From Cytophagales bacterium (GTDB lineage Bacteria; Bacteroidota; Bacteroidia; Cytophagales; Bernardetiaceae), in NCBI GenBank assembly GCA_013299045.1, contig JAAFJX010000020.1:18963-82962 (forward strand): a stretch of DNA of 64,000 nucleotides, given 5' to 3'. The position numbers and the translations under genes were made by a program. This document shows positions 7,934-17,010 of this stretch, piece after piece; positions within the stretch are counted from its first letter, which is position 1, and each line of letters opens with the position of its first letter. The notes below the pieces were generated by a model that saw only the letters and a program-made list of their open reading frames with translations, was not told the DNA's origin and ran no database searches.

Positions 7934-8490
7934 GATTAAAACCGTCCTTTCCGCAGAATTACGTGGGTTTTTGAACGAAATCAAGCGCTTCAATTAACCT
8001 CTCTTGAGTCGTCGAAAAGCCCTTTTTGAGTTTCTTGAGTTCCAAACGCCCTCTTTTCACTTTTGTAGAGGCCATTTTCTCGCGTTTTCAAATAACTTTT
8101 TGTCAAATTCCTTACATCTGACTTTTTGACTAATGATTGTTTTTCTACAATTTATTGGGCGTTCCCGCTTCGCGGTCGTTCGTCTTTGGGCTTTGCTTCG
8201 GTGCTACGCACTAAACCCGCCGCCTCTCTAACGCTAAATACAAGCCAATAGACGCACTCAATAACAAAAAAAAGGATAAAGTCGCAAACCCGCTTGATGC
8301 CTAAAAATTGCTTTTGTCCTATTTTGCCTCAGCCATAGGATAGCCGTATCATAGCCGTATGATAGCCGTATCATAGCCGTAGTTGGCCGTACTTTAAAAG
8401 TAAAGTCCTTATCTTAAAAAAGTACAATTATTCGCGCCCTAAAACTTACATCTCTCAGAGAGACTAATCAAGAGCTTATTTTTTTGAGCA
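7934..8490 (+). mobile_element. Dispersed non-coding element, core copy 1
   Basis: This copy carries only the core. It runs from ATTAAAACCGTCCTTTCCGC to AGACTAATCAAGAGCTTATT and is nearly identical to the cores at 35.1, 55.8 and 59.9 kb. It lacks the TAGT...TCCCTTAAAA tips. It includes the GC-rich block CGTTCCCGCTTCGCGGTCGT near 8160 and four units of the 11-bp repeat at 8339-8382. It lies between the divergent baseplate operon and the Asp-box gene and accounts for most of the gene-free stretch 7733-8557. No conserved reading frame crosses the copies. Confidence 0.85.
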
Positions 8491-8557
8491 AAACTGGCTT
8501 CGTTTGAATTTTAATGACTACACTTGCAACTCTTCCGTCCATTACGAAAAAGCCTGA

Positions 8558-11383
8558 ATGAATATGCTCCTTTCTAATATTCGCCTGTTTCTTGTTATAG
8601 CTCTTGCCGTCTTTTCATCGAGCGTAAACGCGCAGAACACAGCCACTAACGCCGAAACACGCGATGCAAGCTGGCTAAAGCACCAATCAGAACGTAAAAA
8701 TTCGGTGTTCTTGCGTTATGACTTTACCAACATAGGCCCCAGCATTATGAGTGGGCGCGTAGTGGACTTGGCCGTAAATCCCGCAAAACCTGAAGAATAC
8801 TTGGCCGCATTTGCCTCAGGGGGGCTTTGGCATACGCAAGACAATGGCCTTGAGTTTAGCCCCATTTTTGATAAAGAGCAGAGCATAACGATTGGCGATA
8901 TAGCCGTAGATTGGTCTAAACGCACTTTTTGGATAGGCACAGGCGAAAATAATTCTAGCAGGTCTTCCTACGCTGGTTCTGGCCTCTACAAAAGCACAGA
9001 CGAGGGCAAAACATGGCATAAAAGCGGCCTCAATGATGCGCAACACATAGGCAGAATCCTGCTACACCCCACACAATCCCAAACGCTCTGGGTGGCTGTA
9101 CTGGGGCATTTGTATTCCAATAACCACGAGCGGGGTGTTTTTAAAAGTACTGATGGTGGCCAAACATGGCAAAAAACACTCTATATCAATGATTCTACAG
9201 GCGTTATTGACTTGGTGCAAGACCCACAAAACCCAGACCTGCTCTACGCTGCTGCATGGGAAAGAAGCCGCGCTGCATGGAACTTTAAAGGACAAGGCGC
9301 TGGAAGCGGCATTTATAAAAGCAGCGACGGTGGCCTCACATGGCAGAAAATGAGCATAGGCCTACCACAGAATGATAAAGTAGGCCGTATTGGTCTGGCA
9401 GTTTCGGCCAAAACACCCAACTTGGTTTTTGCGGTAATGGACAATCAGAACAGCAGACCAGAGAGAGACAAGAAGAACAGCAAGCTGGACCTTGCCAAGC
9501 AAATAAAAAGCAAACTCGGTAGTATTTCTAATGAAGATTTTTTGAAAATTCCTGAAAAAGACCTTGAAGTTTTTTTGCAAGTCTATAAATTTCCTAAGGA
9601 CTACACCCTCAAGAGCGTTCTAATAAAAGTAAAAAACAAAAGCCTAATTCCCAAAGATTTGCTGCAATATACCAGCAATGCCAACACCAATTTATTTGAA
9701 ACAGAAGTGATTGGTGCGGAGGTTTATATGTCTAGCGATGCTGGCCTCACTTGGAAAAAGACCCACAAGGACTTCATTGATGACTTTTTTTATACATACG
9801 GTTATTATTTCGGGCAAATCATTGTGTCGCCTCAAGACGACCGCAAACTCTACATTTTGGGTGTACCCATTCTTAAATCGGACGATGGCGGCAAGAGTTG
9901 GGCTTCTATTTCGGGCGACAACGTCCACTTGGATATGCACGCCCTCTGGATTAACCCTAAAAACCCACAACACTTGCTGCTCGGCAATGACGGTGGCCTG
10001 AACCTCAGCTACAACGACGGGCGCTCCTGGCAGAAAATAAACAATCTGCCGGTTGGACAATTTTATAGCATAGCCGTAGATAACGCTGAGCCTTACAACG
10101 TTTATGGTGGCCTTCAGGACAACGGTGTTTGGTATGCGCCACACACTTACAAAACTAGCCGCGACTGGCAGAGCACAGGCACTTATCCCTACAAGTTTTT
10201 GCTTGGTGGCGACGGTATGCAGGTGCAAATAGACCCGCGCAATCACAACACCGTTTATGCTGGCTCGCAATTTGGCTATTATTATCGTTTGGATAAGACC
10301 ACAGGAGAGTCCGTACCCATCACGCCTCGCAACATCGTAGGTATGCCTGCGCTACGCTACAACTGGCAAACGCCTATTCACCTCTCTGTACATCAGCCTG
10401 ATGTGCTTTATCTAGGTTCGCAGTACGTACACCGCTCCTTGAACCAAGGCAAAAATTGGACAAAAATTTCGGCAGACCTCACCAAAGGCGAAAGCGCAGG
10501 AAATGTCCCTTATGGCACTATTACAGCCTTGCATGAGTCTCCTCTCAAGTTTGGCTTGCTCTATGCTGGTAGCGACGACGGCCTCATACACGGCAGTCAA
10601 GACGGCGGATATACGTGGACTCCGCTGCACAATACCTTGCCGAAAGGACTTTGGGTAAGCAGTGTTGAGGCTTCGCAGCATCAAGAAGGGCGCGTTTGGC
10701 TGACTTTGAGCGGTTATCGGCAAGACCACTTTGAGCCTTATCTTTATCGCTCAGACGATTTCGGTAAAAATTGGCAACGACTCGGCCAAAACCTGCCACA
10801 AGAGCCTATCAACGTCGTTTTGGAAGACCCCAATCACAGCAAAATATGCTACGTAGGCACGGACAACGGCCTCTATGTATCCTTGGATAGTGGCCTTACT
10901 TTCCAAACTTTTGGCGATTTGCCGCGTGTGGCCGTGCATGATTTGGTGGTTCAACAAGAGAAAAAGCATTTGCTAGTAGGCACGCACGGACGCTCTATTT
11001 ACCGAACTGATTTGCAGTTACTGTATGAATTTTTAGTGAAAGAGCAGGGTAAAAAGCTCTTCGTCCGAAAGCCAGAGAATCGTACTTTTTCTGAAGACTG
11101 GGGGCAAAACTGGTCGCGCTGGTTTCCTTCTGCCCAGCCCGAGCTACTTTTATCTGGCTATAATCCAACATCAGGAGAGGCCGTTTTGGAAGTAGTTTCT
11201 GAACAGAAGCAGGTGGTTTTTTTGGAAAAAAAGGGACTAGAAAAAGGATTTTTTGATTGGCGCTATAATATGAAAACACCCGAAAATGAAGCAATTGAAG
11301 GCACTTATTTGCAAAAGGGAACTTATACGATTCGATTGACCGTAGGCGGACAAAAGACAGAACATATTTGGAAACTGGAATAG
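8558..11383 (+). CDS. Secreted VPS10/sortilin-like Asp-box beta-propeller protein
   Basis: The 941-residue protein has a signal peptide ending SSVNAQ and then many Asp-box (BNR) repeats of the S-x-D-x-G-x-T-W type: STDEGKTWH, STDGGQTWQ, SSDGGLTWQ, SSDAGLTWK, SDDGGKSWA, SDDFGKNWQ. These hairpin repeats build large beta-propellers as in sialidases and sortilin. A charged insert (about residues 310-390) interrupts the propeller. The C-terminus is a beta-sandwich-like region. No sialidase arginine triad or Asp/Tyr nucleophile is obvious, so I call it a binding or scaffolding protein of the periplasm or surface rather than an enzyme. Similar proteins are widespread in Bacteroidota and are often annotated as glycosyl hydrolases. 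Confidence 0.85.
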   Translation: MNMLLSNIRLFLVIALAVFSSSVNAQNTATNAETRDASWLKHQSERKNSVFLRYDFTNIGPSIMSGRVVDLAVNPAKPEEYLAAFASGGLWHTQDNGLEFSPIFDKEQSITIGDIAVDWSKRTFWIGTGENNSSRSSYAGSGLYKSTDEGKTWHKSGLNDAQHIGRILLHPTQSQTLWVAVLGHLYSNNHERGVFKSTDGGQTWQKTLYINDSTGVIDLVQDPQNPDLLYAAAWERSRAAWNFKGQGAGSGIYKSSDGGLTWQKMSIGLPQNDKVGRIGLAVSAKTPNLVFAVMDNQNSRPERDKKNSKLDLAKQIKSKLGSISNEDFLKIPEKDLEVFLQVYKFPKDYTLKSVLIKVKNKSLIPKDLLQYTSNANTNLFETEVIGAEVYMSSDAGLTWKKTHKDFIDDFFYTYGYYFGQIIVSPQDDRKLYILGVPILKSDDGGKSWASISGDNVHLDMHALWINPKNPQHLLLGNDGGLNLSYNDGRSWQKINNLPVGQFYSIAVDNAEPYNVYGGLQDNGVWYAPHTYKTSRDWQSTGTYPYKFLLGGDGMQVQIDPRNHNTVYAGSQFGYYYRLDKTTGESVPITPRNIVGMPALRYNWQTPIHLSVHQPDVLYLGSQYVHRSLNQGKNWTKISADLTKGESAGNVPYGTITALHESPLKFGLLYAGSDDGLIHGSQDGGYTWTPLHNTLPKGLWVSSVEASQHQEGRVWLTLSGYRQDHFEPYLYRSDDFGKNWQRLGQNLPQEPINVVLEDPNHSKICYVGTDNGLYVSLDSGLTFQTFGDLPRVAVHDLVVQQEKKHLLVGTHGRSIYRTDLQLLYEFLVKEQGKKLFVRKPENRTFSEDWGQNWSRWFPSAQPELLLSGYNPTSGEAVLEVVSEQKQVVFLEKKGLEKGFFDWRYNMKTPENEAIEGTYLQKGTYTIRLTVGGQKTEHIWKLE

Positions 11384-11630
11384 AGCGCAACAGGAGCTTC
11401 TGCATCTTTTTTTCGGTCTTAAAAGCCTGTTCTTAGACAAGTATTTTTAAGAGAACTTATTGGCTTACAAACAAGAATTATGCTTTTATTGTAGCGGCTT
11501 ATGCTGCATAAAAAAGAAAAACAAGCCTAAATTATTTTATTTTTTTTTTATGGGCTTTATGGTATCTGCTCAATAAAATCTGGTTTCGTTGCAAGTTTTG
11601 ATGAACAGACTAGACATAGCCTTGCTTTAT

Positions 11631-11662
11631 TTTGTGTATGTCTTGTTTTTCCATTATTTTTG
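11631..11662 (+). promoter_or_regulatory. Promoter of the TlpA-like lipoprotein gene
   Basis: TTTG (11631-11634) and TATTTTTG (11655-11662) are 20 nt apart, a canonical Bacteroidota pair. It lies inside the frame that would be read from an upstream ATG at 11589. It therefore supports translation from 11721, where a proper lipoprotein signal begins. The rest of 11384-11720 is AT-rich and shows nothing else I can name. Confidence 0.7.
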
Positions 11663-11720
11663 CGAAGTTATTTATTCTTGTCAATGGCTTCATAAACGTT
11701 CAAATAATATTGCACAAAAC

Positions 11721-12896
11721 ATGATGAGCAAACATTTACCTCAATTATTTGCGGCTTTAGTGCCCCTTCTTATTTTGCTGGGTTGTGCGGCTAAGGCCAA
11801 TCAGAGTGCTTCAAACGAGGCTACTAAAGCACAGGTTACAATTAGCGGGCGCATTAAAAATGCGAATGCCAGTGCCATAGCAACATTAGAAGCCTTTAAC
11901 TATGAGCAAGAGAATTTTATATTAAAAGATACGCTTGAAGTAGGCAAAGATGGCTTTTATAAGCTAGCAATGCCTTTTGATGGAATTGCTATGTATCGCG
12001 TCAATTTTTATGGGCAAAAAATGGCAATTCTACCAGTTATGAAAGCCGAAAACATTACATTGAATGTGGAAATACCCGCTACTCCGAGTAAGTCAAGTGT
12101 GTCGGGTGTATCCATACAAGGCTCGGAAATGTCTGCTCAATTTATGAATTATATTGCTCAATATGAGGCGCTTGGCGAAAAGAATTTAGGGCCGCTGATG
12201 GCTGCTTATAATGATGCACAGGCTCGCAATGATGCCAATGCTCAAAATGCCATAGCGGCTCAATACACGCAGGCACAGACGCAGATGCGGCAAGAAGCTA
12301 AGCCACTCATTTTGTCTATGAGTCAGAATAATATTGCTGCTTATTTGGCTGTTTTGGAGTTCCTTTCAGAAGACGAGGCTGCTTTTGCAGACAGTGTGTA
12401 CAAGAATTTGTATGCCTTCGTACCTAACTGGGCAGGAACGCAAAAGCTCAACAAGCGTATAGAGCAGTTCCGTCGTCTGGCAAAAGGCAGTATAGCTCCC
12501 GATATTTCTTTGAGTACGCCCAATGGGCAGGTGGTGTCGCTCAAAGACCTACGTGGCAAATATGTGTTGATAGATTTTTGGGCTTCGTGGTGTGGGCCTT
12601 GCCGCCGCGAAAACCCTAGTGTAGTTGCTGCTTATCAACGTTTTAAAGACAAAGGTTTTGATATCTATGCGGTTTCTTTGGACAACGACAAGGCCAAGTG
12701 GGAGGCTGCTATAGCCGCAGATAAACTGACCTGGACGCACGTTTCAGACCTCAAAGGCTGGCAGTGCGCACCGGCAGGAGTTTATAATGTCAAGTCCATT
12801 CCAGCCAATTTTTTGATAGACAAAGAAGGCCGCATAGTAGCGCGTAATCTACGCGGTGAGGCATTGGCTGCTCAGTTAGAGCAACTGCTCAAGTAA
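11721..12896 (+). CDS. TlpA-family thiol-disulfide lipoprotein with DUF4369-like N-domain
   Basis: The start at 11721 gives a lipoprotein signal with lipobox LILLGC (Cys at residue 22); an in-frame ATG at 11589 lies upstream of the promoter and is rejected. Residues about 35-135 form a beta-rich domain like DUF4369, followed by a helical linker. The C-terminal 140 residues are a TlpA/AhpC-type thioredoxin domain with the active site FWASWCGPCRREN, the central YAVSLDND strand and the cis-proline loop VKSIPANFLID. Both cysteines are present, so it should be an active periplasmic, membrane-anchored disulfide reductase. The substrate is unknown. The gene is monocistronic and is followed by a hairpin. 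Confidence 0.9.
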   Translation: MMSKHLPQLFAALVPLLILLGCAAKANQSASNEATKAQVTISGRIKNANASAIATLEAFNYEQENFILKDTLEVGKDGFYKLAMPFDGIAMYRVNFYGQKMAILPVMKAENITLNVEIPATPSKSSVSGVSIQGSEMSAQFMNYIAQYEALGEKNLGPLMAAYNDAQARNDANAQNAIAAQYTQAQTQMRQEAKPLILSMSQNNIAAYLAVLEFLSEDEAAFADSVYKNLYAFVPNWAGTQKLNKRIEQFRRLAKGSIAPDISLSTPNGQVVSLKDLRGKYVLIDFWASWCGPCRRENPSVVAAYQRFKDKGFDIYAVSLDNDKAKWEAAIAADKLTWTHVSDLKGWQCAPAGVYNVKSIPANFLIDKEGRIVARNLRGEALAAQLEQLLK

Positions 12897-12924
12897 GTTA
12901 GATGTGTACGGGAGTACCTCTCAG

Positions 12925-12954
12925 TTAGGCTCAATATTTTTTGATTGGGCCTAA
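12925..12954 (+). terminator. Hairpin after the TlpA-like gene
   Basis: TTAGGCTCAAT (12925-12935) pairs with ATTGGGCCTAA (12943-12953) around a short T-rich loop, with one G-U type pair. The T-run that should follow is weak (TTCGG, later GTTTGTTTTT), so termination is only plausible. The remainder of 12897-13240 holds only a 68-codon frame at 12989 without supporting features. Confidence 0.4.
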
Positions 12955-13240
12955 TTCGGTTGAGTCCTGCGTTTGTTTTTATTAGAAAGTGCGTAAACAC
13001 AGAAAGATTTTAGAATCTTTTTTTGGATTTATGCAAGTTTTTTTGAAAATTTGCGTCCTAAGTGTAATAATATGTTCGGGCAGAGGTTTTACGCTTCTCG
13101 AATTTACTCAAAACCAAATGACCATATTGTATTTAAGCGCTTTGCAGCATGATTGGCCTAATTCAAGACTAAAATTTAGGTTTTTGTGTCATTAAAGCAC
13201 TTAAAAAGACAGATATATAAATTATAAGACTTTTAACTCT

Positions 13241-15184
13241 ATGTTTCCCTCTTTCTTACTAACTCGTTTCTTTCTTCTCGCTTTAGTTACCGTATTCTTT
13301 TTTACAGACCGTACTTGTTGGGCACAGACCCTAATAGAGGGGCAGGTTCAGAACGAAGCTGGTGAGCCTATGGCAGACATTCTGGTAGCTGTTGTAGGTA
13401 CAAGAGGCGCAAAAACAGACAAAAGCGGTTACTTTAGCTTTACGATGCCAGCCGGAAAGACAGTTTCAGCCAATAGCAAATGGACGCTCAATGGGCATCT
13501 GGCCAAACCTGATGACCAAGGTAACTATTACTTTTTTAAGATGCGGCCTTCGCACAAAGAGGTTTTAAATTTTATAAGCATCTTTGTTTTGGATAGTGCC
13601 AAGAAACCTCTCACCAATACGGTTGTCATGCTAGATGGTGTTTCGCATACAACTGACGCGGCAGGGAAGTTCAAATTAACAATAAAAGGCGATTTAAAAC
13701 CTAATTACCAGGGTCTTTCTGGCAAGGATATCGCCGTGAAGAATGTAAGTGTAGTAGATGAACGGAACGTTCGGATTACTGTTTTTAGTGGCTCAGGCGT
13801 ATCAAACCGTGCTGCTGCCTTTGAATCAAAGTTCAATACCATTCTTGCTGATGTAGAAAACGAAAAAGTGCTTTTGGCAAAGAGCGGTGAAAAAATTAGA
13901 AAGGAGATTGAAAATATTTCCAGCGAGTTAAACAATGACAAATCCAAGCTAACAGCCGAAGAAAAGAAAGCGCTTCAAGACAATCTTTCTAAATTACAAG
14001 GCTCACTCACAGCCAATGAAGAAGCGTTTATGCAGGCCCAGCAGCAAACGAAAAAGGTCATGTCGCAGCTTACGAGTGTTATCATGCAGTCGCAAGATTC
14101 TATGAAAAAAGAAATAGAGAAGCTCAATGTTGAAAAAACGAAGGTTGAGGAGGACTCTCGCCGTCGTATTATCTTTATTTCCCTAGTCGCGGTTGTGCTC
14201 TTGGCTTCGGCTATTGTATTCTTTATTATTGCAAAACGAATTGGCAGACAAAAGAAAGAAGTAGAAGCGGCCAATACAGCCTTGGAAGATGCTAAAACGA
14301 AGCTAGAAGAGAAGATGGAAGAAATTTCTCAGCAAAAAGATGAGATTGAGGGCCAGAAGAATGTCATTGAAAAGAAAAATATCAGTATTATGGCCAGTAT
14401 GACCTACGCCAGCCGTATTCAGAAGGCCATGTTGCCTCCAATCGAGAATTTGGGCATCCGTGATTCCTTTATTTTGTTTAAACCGCGCGACATCATTAGC
14501 GGCGACTTTTACTGGTTTTCAGATATTGGTACAAAACGAGTCATAGCGGTTGCTGACTGTACAGGACACGGTGTACCAGGTGCATTTATGACTGTTTTAG
14601 GAAATGATTTGCTTAACGAAATAGTCATACACGAAAGCCAGACGCACCCCGGCAGTATCCTTCAAAAACTAGACGAACTTGTTATCCAAACTTTCCACCA
14701 CGACCGCAGTCTGGCAGGTTTGAGCAAGACCGTTGCACGGACAGGCGAAAGTAACATGGCTACGCGCATTAACGACGGCATGGACATAAGCGTCATATCC
14801 TATGATACAAAGACTTACGAAATGGAGTTTTCAGGAGCAAAGCAGCCGCTTTGTAGGTTCAGAAACGGTGAAATAGCTTGGTTCAGAGGCTCTAAATTCC
14901 CTATTGGCAGTGTGCAGTTCCGCAAACCAAAAGTATTTGATTCCGTTAAGGTTGATGCGCAAAAAGGCGATATTTTCTATATGTTTTCGGACGGCTTCCA
15001 AGACCAGTTCGGCACCACCAAGTCCAAATTCTTGATTCGTAATTTGCGCAAATTATTGGCAGATATTCATACTTTGCCTTTTAGTAGTCAGAAAGAACGC
15101 TTAGAAGCCTCTTTGGAAGAGTGGCGCGGTGGTGGTGTTGCACCACAAACCGACGATATTTTGGTGATGGGCTTTAAAATTTAG
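13241..15184 (+). CDS. Membrane SpoIIE-type serine phosphatase with carboxypeptidase-regulatory-like sensor
   Basis: Domain order in this 647-residue protein: signal peptide ending CWAQ; two transthyretin-like carboxypeptidase regulatory domains (LIEGQVQNEAGEPMADILVA, about residues 30-90, and a second around 105-140); a long coiled coil (175-300); one membrane helix (LVAVVLLASAIVFFII); a second coiled coil; and a C-terminal PP2C/SpoIIE phosphatase (400-645). The phosphatase has its metal-binding motifs: SGDFYWFSD, ADCTGHGVPGAFM, NDGMDIS and FSDGFQDQ. It probably senses an envelope signal and dephosphorylates a cytoplasmic anti-anti-sigma-like protein, but no partner is encoded nearby. aroQ follows after 3 nt. 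Confidence 0.88.
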   Translation: MFPSFLLTRFFLLALVTVFFFTDRTCWAQTLIEGQVQNEAGEPMADILVAVVGTRGAKTDKSGYFSFTMPAGKTVSANSKWTLNGHLAKPDDQGNYYFFKMRPSHKEVLNFISIFVLDSAKKPLTNTVVMLDGVSHTTDAAGKFKLTIKGDLKPNYQGLSGKDIAVKNVSVVDERNVRITVFSGSGVSNRAAAFESKFNTILADVENEKVLLAKSGEKIRKEIENISSELNNDKSKLTAEEKKALQDNLSKLQGSLTANEEAFMQAQQQTKKVMSQLTSVIMQSQDSMKKEIEKLNVEKTKVEEDSRRRIIFISLVAVVLLASAIVFFIIAKRIGRQKKEVEAANTALEDAKTKLEEKMEEISQQKDEIEGQKNVIEKKNISIMASMTYASRIQKAMLPPIENLGIRDSFILFKPRDIISGDFYWFSDIGTKRVIAVADCTGHGVPGAFMTVLGNDLLNEIVIHESQTHPGSILQKLDELVIQTFHHDRSLAGLSKTVARTGESNMATRINDGMDISVISYDTKTYEMEFSGAKQPLCRFRNGEIAWFRGSKFPIGSVQFRKPKVFDSVKVDAQKGDIFYMFSDGFQDQFGTTKSKFLIRNLRKLLADIHTLPFSSQKERLEASLEEWRGGGVAPQTDDILVMGFKI

Positions 15185-15187
15185 GTT

Positions 15188-15631
15188 ATGCGTCCACATA
15201 TTCTTCTTCTCAACGGGCCTAACTTAAACCTTTTGGGTAAACGTGAACCACATTTATACGGCAGTACAAACTTCGAAAGTTACTTTAGTGGCCTTGTGAG
15301 GCAGTTTTCTGATTTGCAGCTTACTTATCATCAAAGTAATCATGAAGGGCACTTGCTAGATTGGATTCACGACTATGGCTTCCAAGTTCAGGGCATTATC
15401 ATGAATGCAGGAGGCCTCTCGCATACTTCTATTTCCATTGCAGACGCACTGGCGGCTGTTAATGCGCCTGCTTTGGAGGTGCATATCAGTAATGTATTTG
15501 CGAGAGAAGAATATAGGCACAGTAGTTTTTTGACTGCTAAATGCAGAGGGCTTATATCTGGTTTTGGCCTTGAAGGCTATAGGCTTGCCTTACAATATTT
15601 TAGGCAGATGCACTTCCCTCATGCCAAATAA
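15188..15631 (+). CDS. aroQ: Type II 3-dehydroquinate dehydratase
   Basis: AroQ dehydrates 3-dehydroquinate to 3-dehydroshikimate in the shikimate pathway and normally forms a dodecamer. The 147-residue length is typical. Visible motifs are the N-terminal LLNGPNLNLLGKREPHLYG, with the catalytic arginine and tyrosine of the lid loop, the histidine-containing MNAGGLSHTSISI and the substrate-binding EVHISNVFAREEYRHSS. All active-site residues seem intact. It starts 3 nt after the phosphatase gene, which suggests translational coupling despite unrelated roles. Its 3' end overlaps the upstream region of the OmpH-like gene. Confidence 0.95.
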   Translation: MRPHILLLNGPNLNLLGKREPHLYGSTNFESYFSGLVRQFSDLQLTYHQSNHEGHLLDWIHDYGFQVQGIIMNAGGLSHTSISIADALAAVNAPALEVHISNVFAREEYRHSSFLTAKCRGLISGFGLEGYRLALQYFRQMHFPHAK

Positions 15632-15662
15632 GAATTTATATTTTCTAAAAATCAAGATTACC

Positions 15663-16187
15663 ATGGCTAAATATACCGTGTTTTTATTTTTTGTATTTGC
15701 TTTGCTTTGTCAAAACTCCTTTGGACAACGCTTTGCATATATCGATTCTGAGGTTATTCTCAAAAAAATGCCTGCTTATCGTGATGCAGAAAATGAACTG
15801 GCATCGCTAACAAAGCAATGGGAACAGGAAGTGAAGGGTAAACAAAGCGAGCTATTGACTATGCGTCAAAAACTTGAAACAGAGCTGGTTTTGCTTACGC
15901 CGGAAATGAAAAAAGAACGCGAAGCAGAAATTCAAGATAAAGAAAAACAAATAAGCACACGCCAGTCTGAACTATTTGGTTATGATGGTGCGCTCTTCAA
16001 AAAGCGTTCTGAATTGATGCGCCCCATTCAAGATAAAATTCTAGCAGCAGCCCGAAAGGTGGCCAAAGAGAAAAAAATTAATTTTATTTTTGATAAAGCC
16101 AGCGACCTACACATGATTTACTACGATGCCTCCTATAATTATTCAGACTATGTTTTGGAAGAGTTAGGCATTGTGGAACAAAAATAG
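15663..16187 (+). CDS. OmpH/Skp-family periplasmic chaperone
   Basis: The ATG at 15663 gives a clean signal peptide (MAKYTVFLFFVFALLCQ, ending SFGQ); an in-frame upstream ATG at 15564 lies within aroQ and is unlikely. The mature protein opens with the family strand RFAYIDSEVILKKMPAY and continues into a long charged coiled coil (residues about 35-125), then a second conserved segment (ILAAARKVAKEKKINFIFDK) and ends YVLEELGI. Skp-like trimers hold unfolded outer-membrane proteins in the periplasm. Bacteroidota usually carry two or more tandem copies near bamA. Here one copy stands between aroQ and a sugar-nucleotide gene. Confidence 0.9.
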   Translation: MAKYTVFLFFVFALLCQNSFGQRFAYIDSEVILKKMPAYRDAENELASLTKQWEQEVKGKQSELLTMRQKLETELVLLTPEMKKEREAEIQDKEKQISTRQSELFGYDGALFKKRSELMRPIQDKILAAARKVAKEKKINFIFDKASDLHMIYYDASYNYSDYVLEELGIVEQK

Positions 16188-16199
16188 TACAACGAACCC

Positions 16200-16913
16200 A
16201 TGTCCGTATTAGCAATTATTCCAGCCAGAGGCGGCTCTAAAGGCATCAAACGCAAAAATTTGACAGAAGTAGACGGCCTTCCTTTAATTGCCCATAGCAT
16301 TAAGCACGCTTTGGCCGCAAAAGAAGTTACACGTGTGATAGTTTCTAGTGAAGATGCTGAAATACAAGAAGTAAGCAAATATTTTGGTGCAGAAGTCCCT
16401 TTCAGTCGGCCTCTAGAGTTTGCCCAAGACGGTACATTGGACTTACCAGTATTTAAGCACTGCCTGGATTATCTGCGTCAAGAAGAAGGCTATATTCCTG
16501 AACTTGTTGTGCACTTACGCCCTACTGCACCATACAGAAAGCCTCTTTGGATAGATGAAGCCGTCAGATTGCTCCGTGCTGAGCCTAAGGCAGATTCAGT
16601 GCGTTCTGTATCAGAGCCAGAGAAACACCCTTACAGAATGTTTACGCTTAATGAGGAGGGCTTCTTGGACGCTATTATGAAGCATCAGCATCCTTTACCT
16701 TACTTGCTACGCAGACAGGATTTGCCAAAAATTTATTTTTATAATTGCGTGATTGACGTTACGAAGCCAGACACAATATTAAAGCAAGAATCCATGACAG
16801 GCGCTCATATCTTGCCCTATTTAATGCAAGCATCTGATGTTTTGGATATTGACACACCGCACGATTTGGAATATGCCCGCTGGTTTTTTGCTAACTTAAA
16901 AACCCTAAATTGA
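16200..16913 (+). CDS. CMP-sugar synthase (acylneuraminate cytidylyltransferase family)
   Basis: The 237-residue enzyme opens with the CTP-binding motif AIIPARGGSKGIKRKN and has the family segments HLRPTAPYR and LDIDTPHDLEYAR. It activates a nine-carbon acid sugar (sialic, legionaminic or pseudaminic acid) with CTP for surface glycan assembly. The specific sugar cannot be decided from the sequence, so no symbol is given. No other sialic-type biosynthesis genes lie nearby, which is unusual because neuA, pseF or legF genes normally sit in glycan clusters. The start is 12 nt after the chaperone stop. Confidence 0.88.
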   Translation: MSVLAIIPARGGSKGIKRKNLTEVDGLPLIAHSIKHALAAKEVTRVIVSSEDAEIQEVSKYFGAEVPFSRPLEFAQDGTLDLPVFKHCLDYLRQEEGYIPELVVHLRPTAPYRKPLWIDEAVRLLRAEPKADSVRSVSEPEKHPYRMFTLNEEGFLDAIMKHQHPLPYLLRRQDLPKIYFYNCVIDVTKPDTILKQESMTGAHILPYLMQASDVLDIDTPHDLEYARWFFANLKTLN

Positions 16914-16961
16914 AATTTTAACAATTTTTAGGATTTTTTTATACACTTTTTAGCTTGTACC

Positions 16962-16993
16962 TTGAATATGGCATTATATTTTATGTAGCTTTG
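16962..16993 (+). promoter_or_regulatory. Promoter of the giant propeller/SpoIIE sensor gene
   Basis: TTG (16962-16964) and TAGCTTTG (16986-16993) are 21 nt apart. The start codon is at 17011, giving a short leader. Confidence 0.7.
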
Positions 16994-17010
16994 CACGATA
17001 CACCGTAAGT

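Noticed and set aside
9692..10270. 192-codon frame opposite the Asp-box gene
   Set aside because: It is an antisense shadow within repeated propeller coding sequence.
12989..13195. 68-codon frame between the TlpA-like and phosphatase genes
   Set aside because: A hydrophobic segment is present, but there is no promoter, no family match and an odd composition. It is more likely chance in an AT-rich gap.
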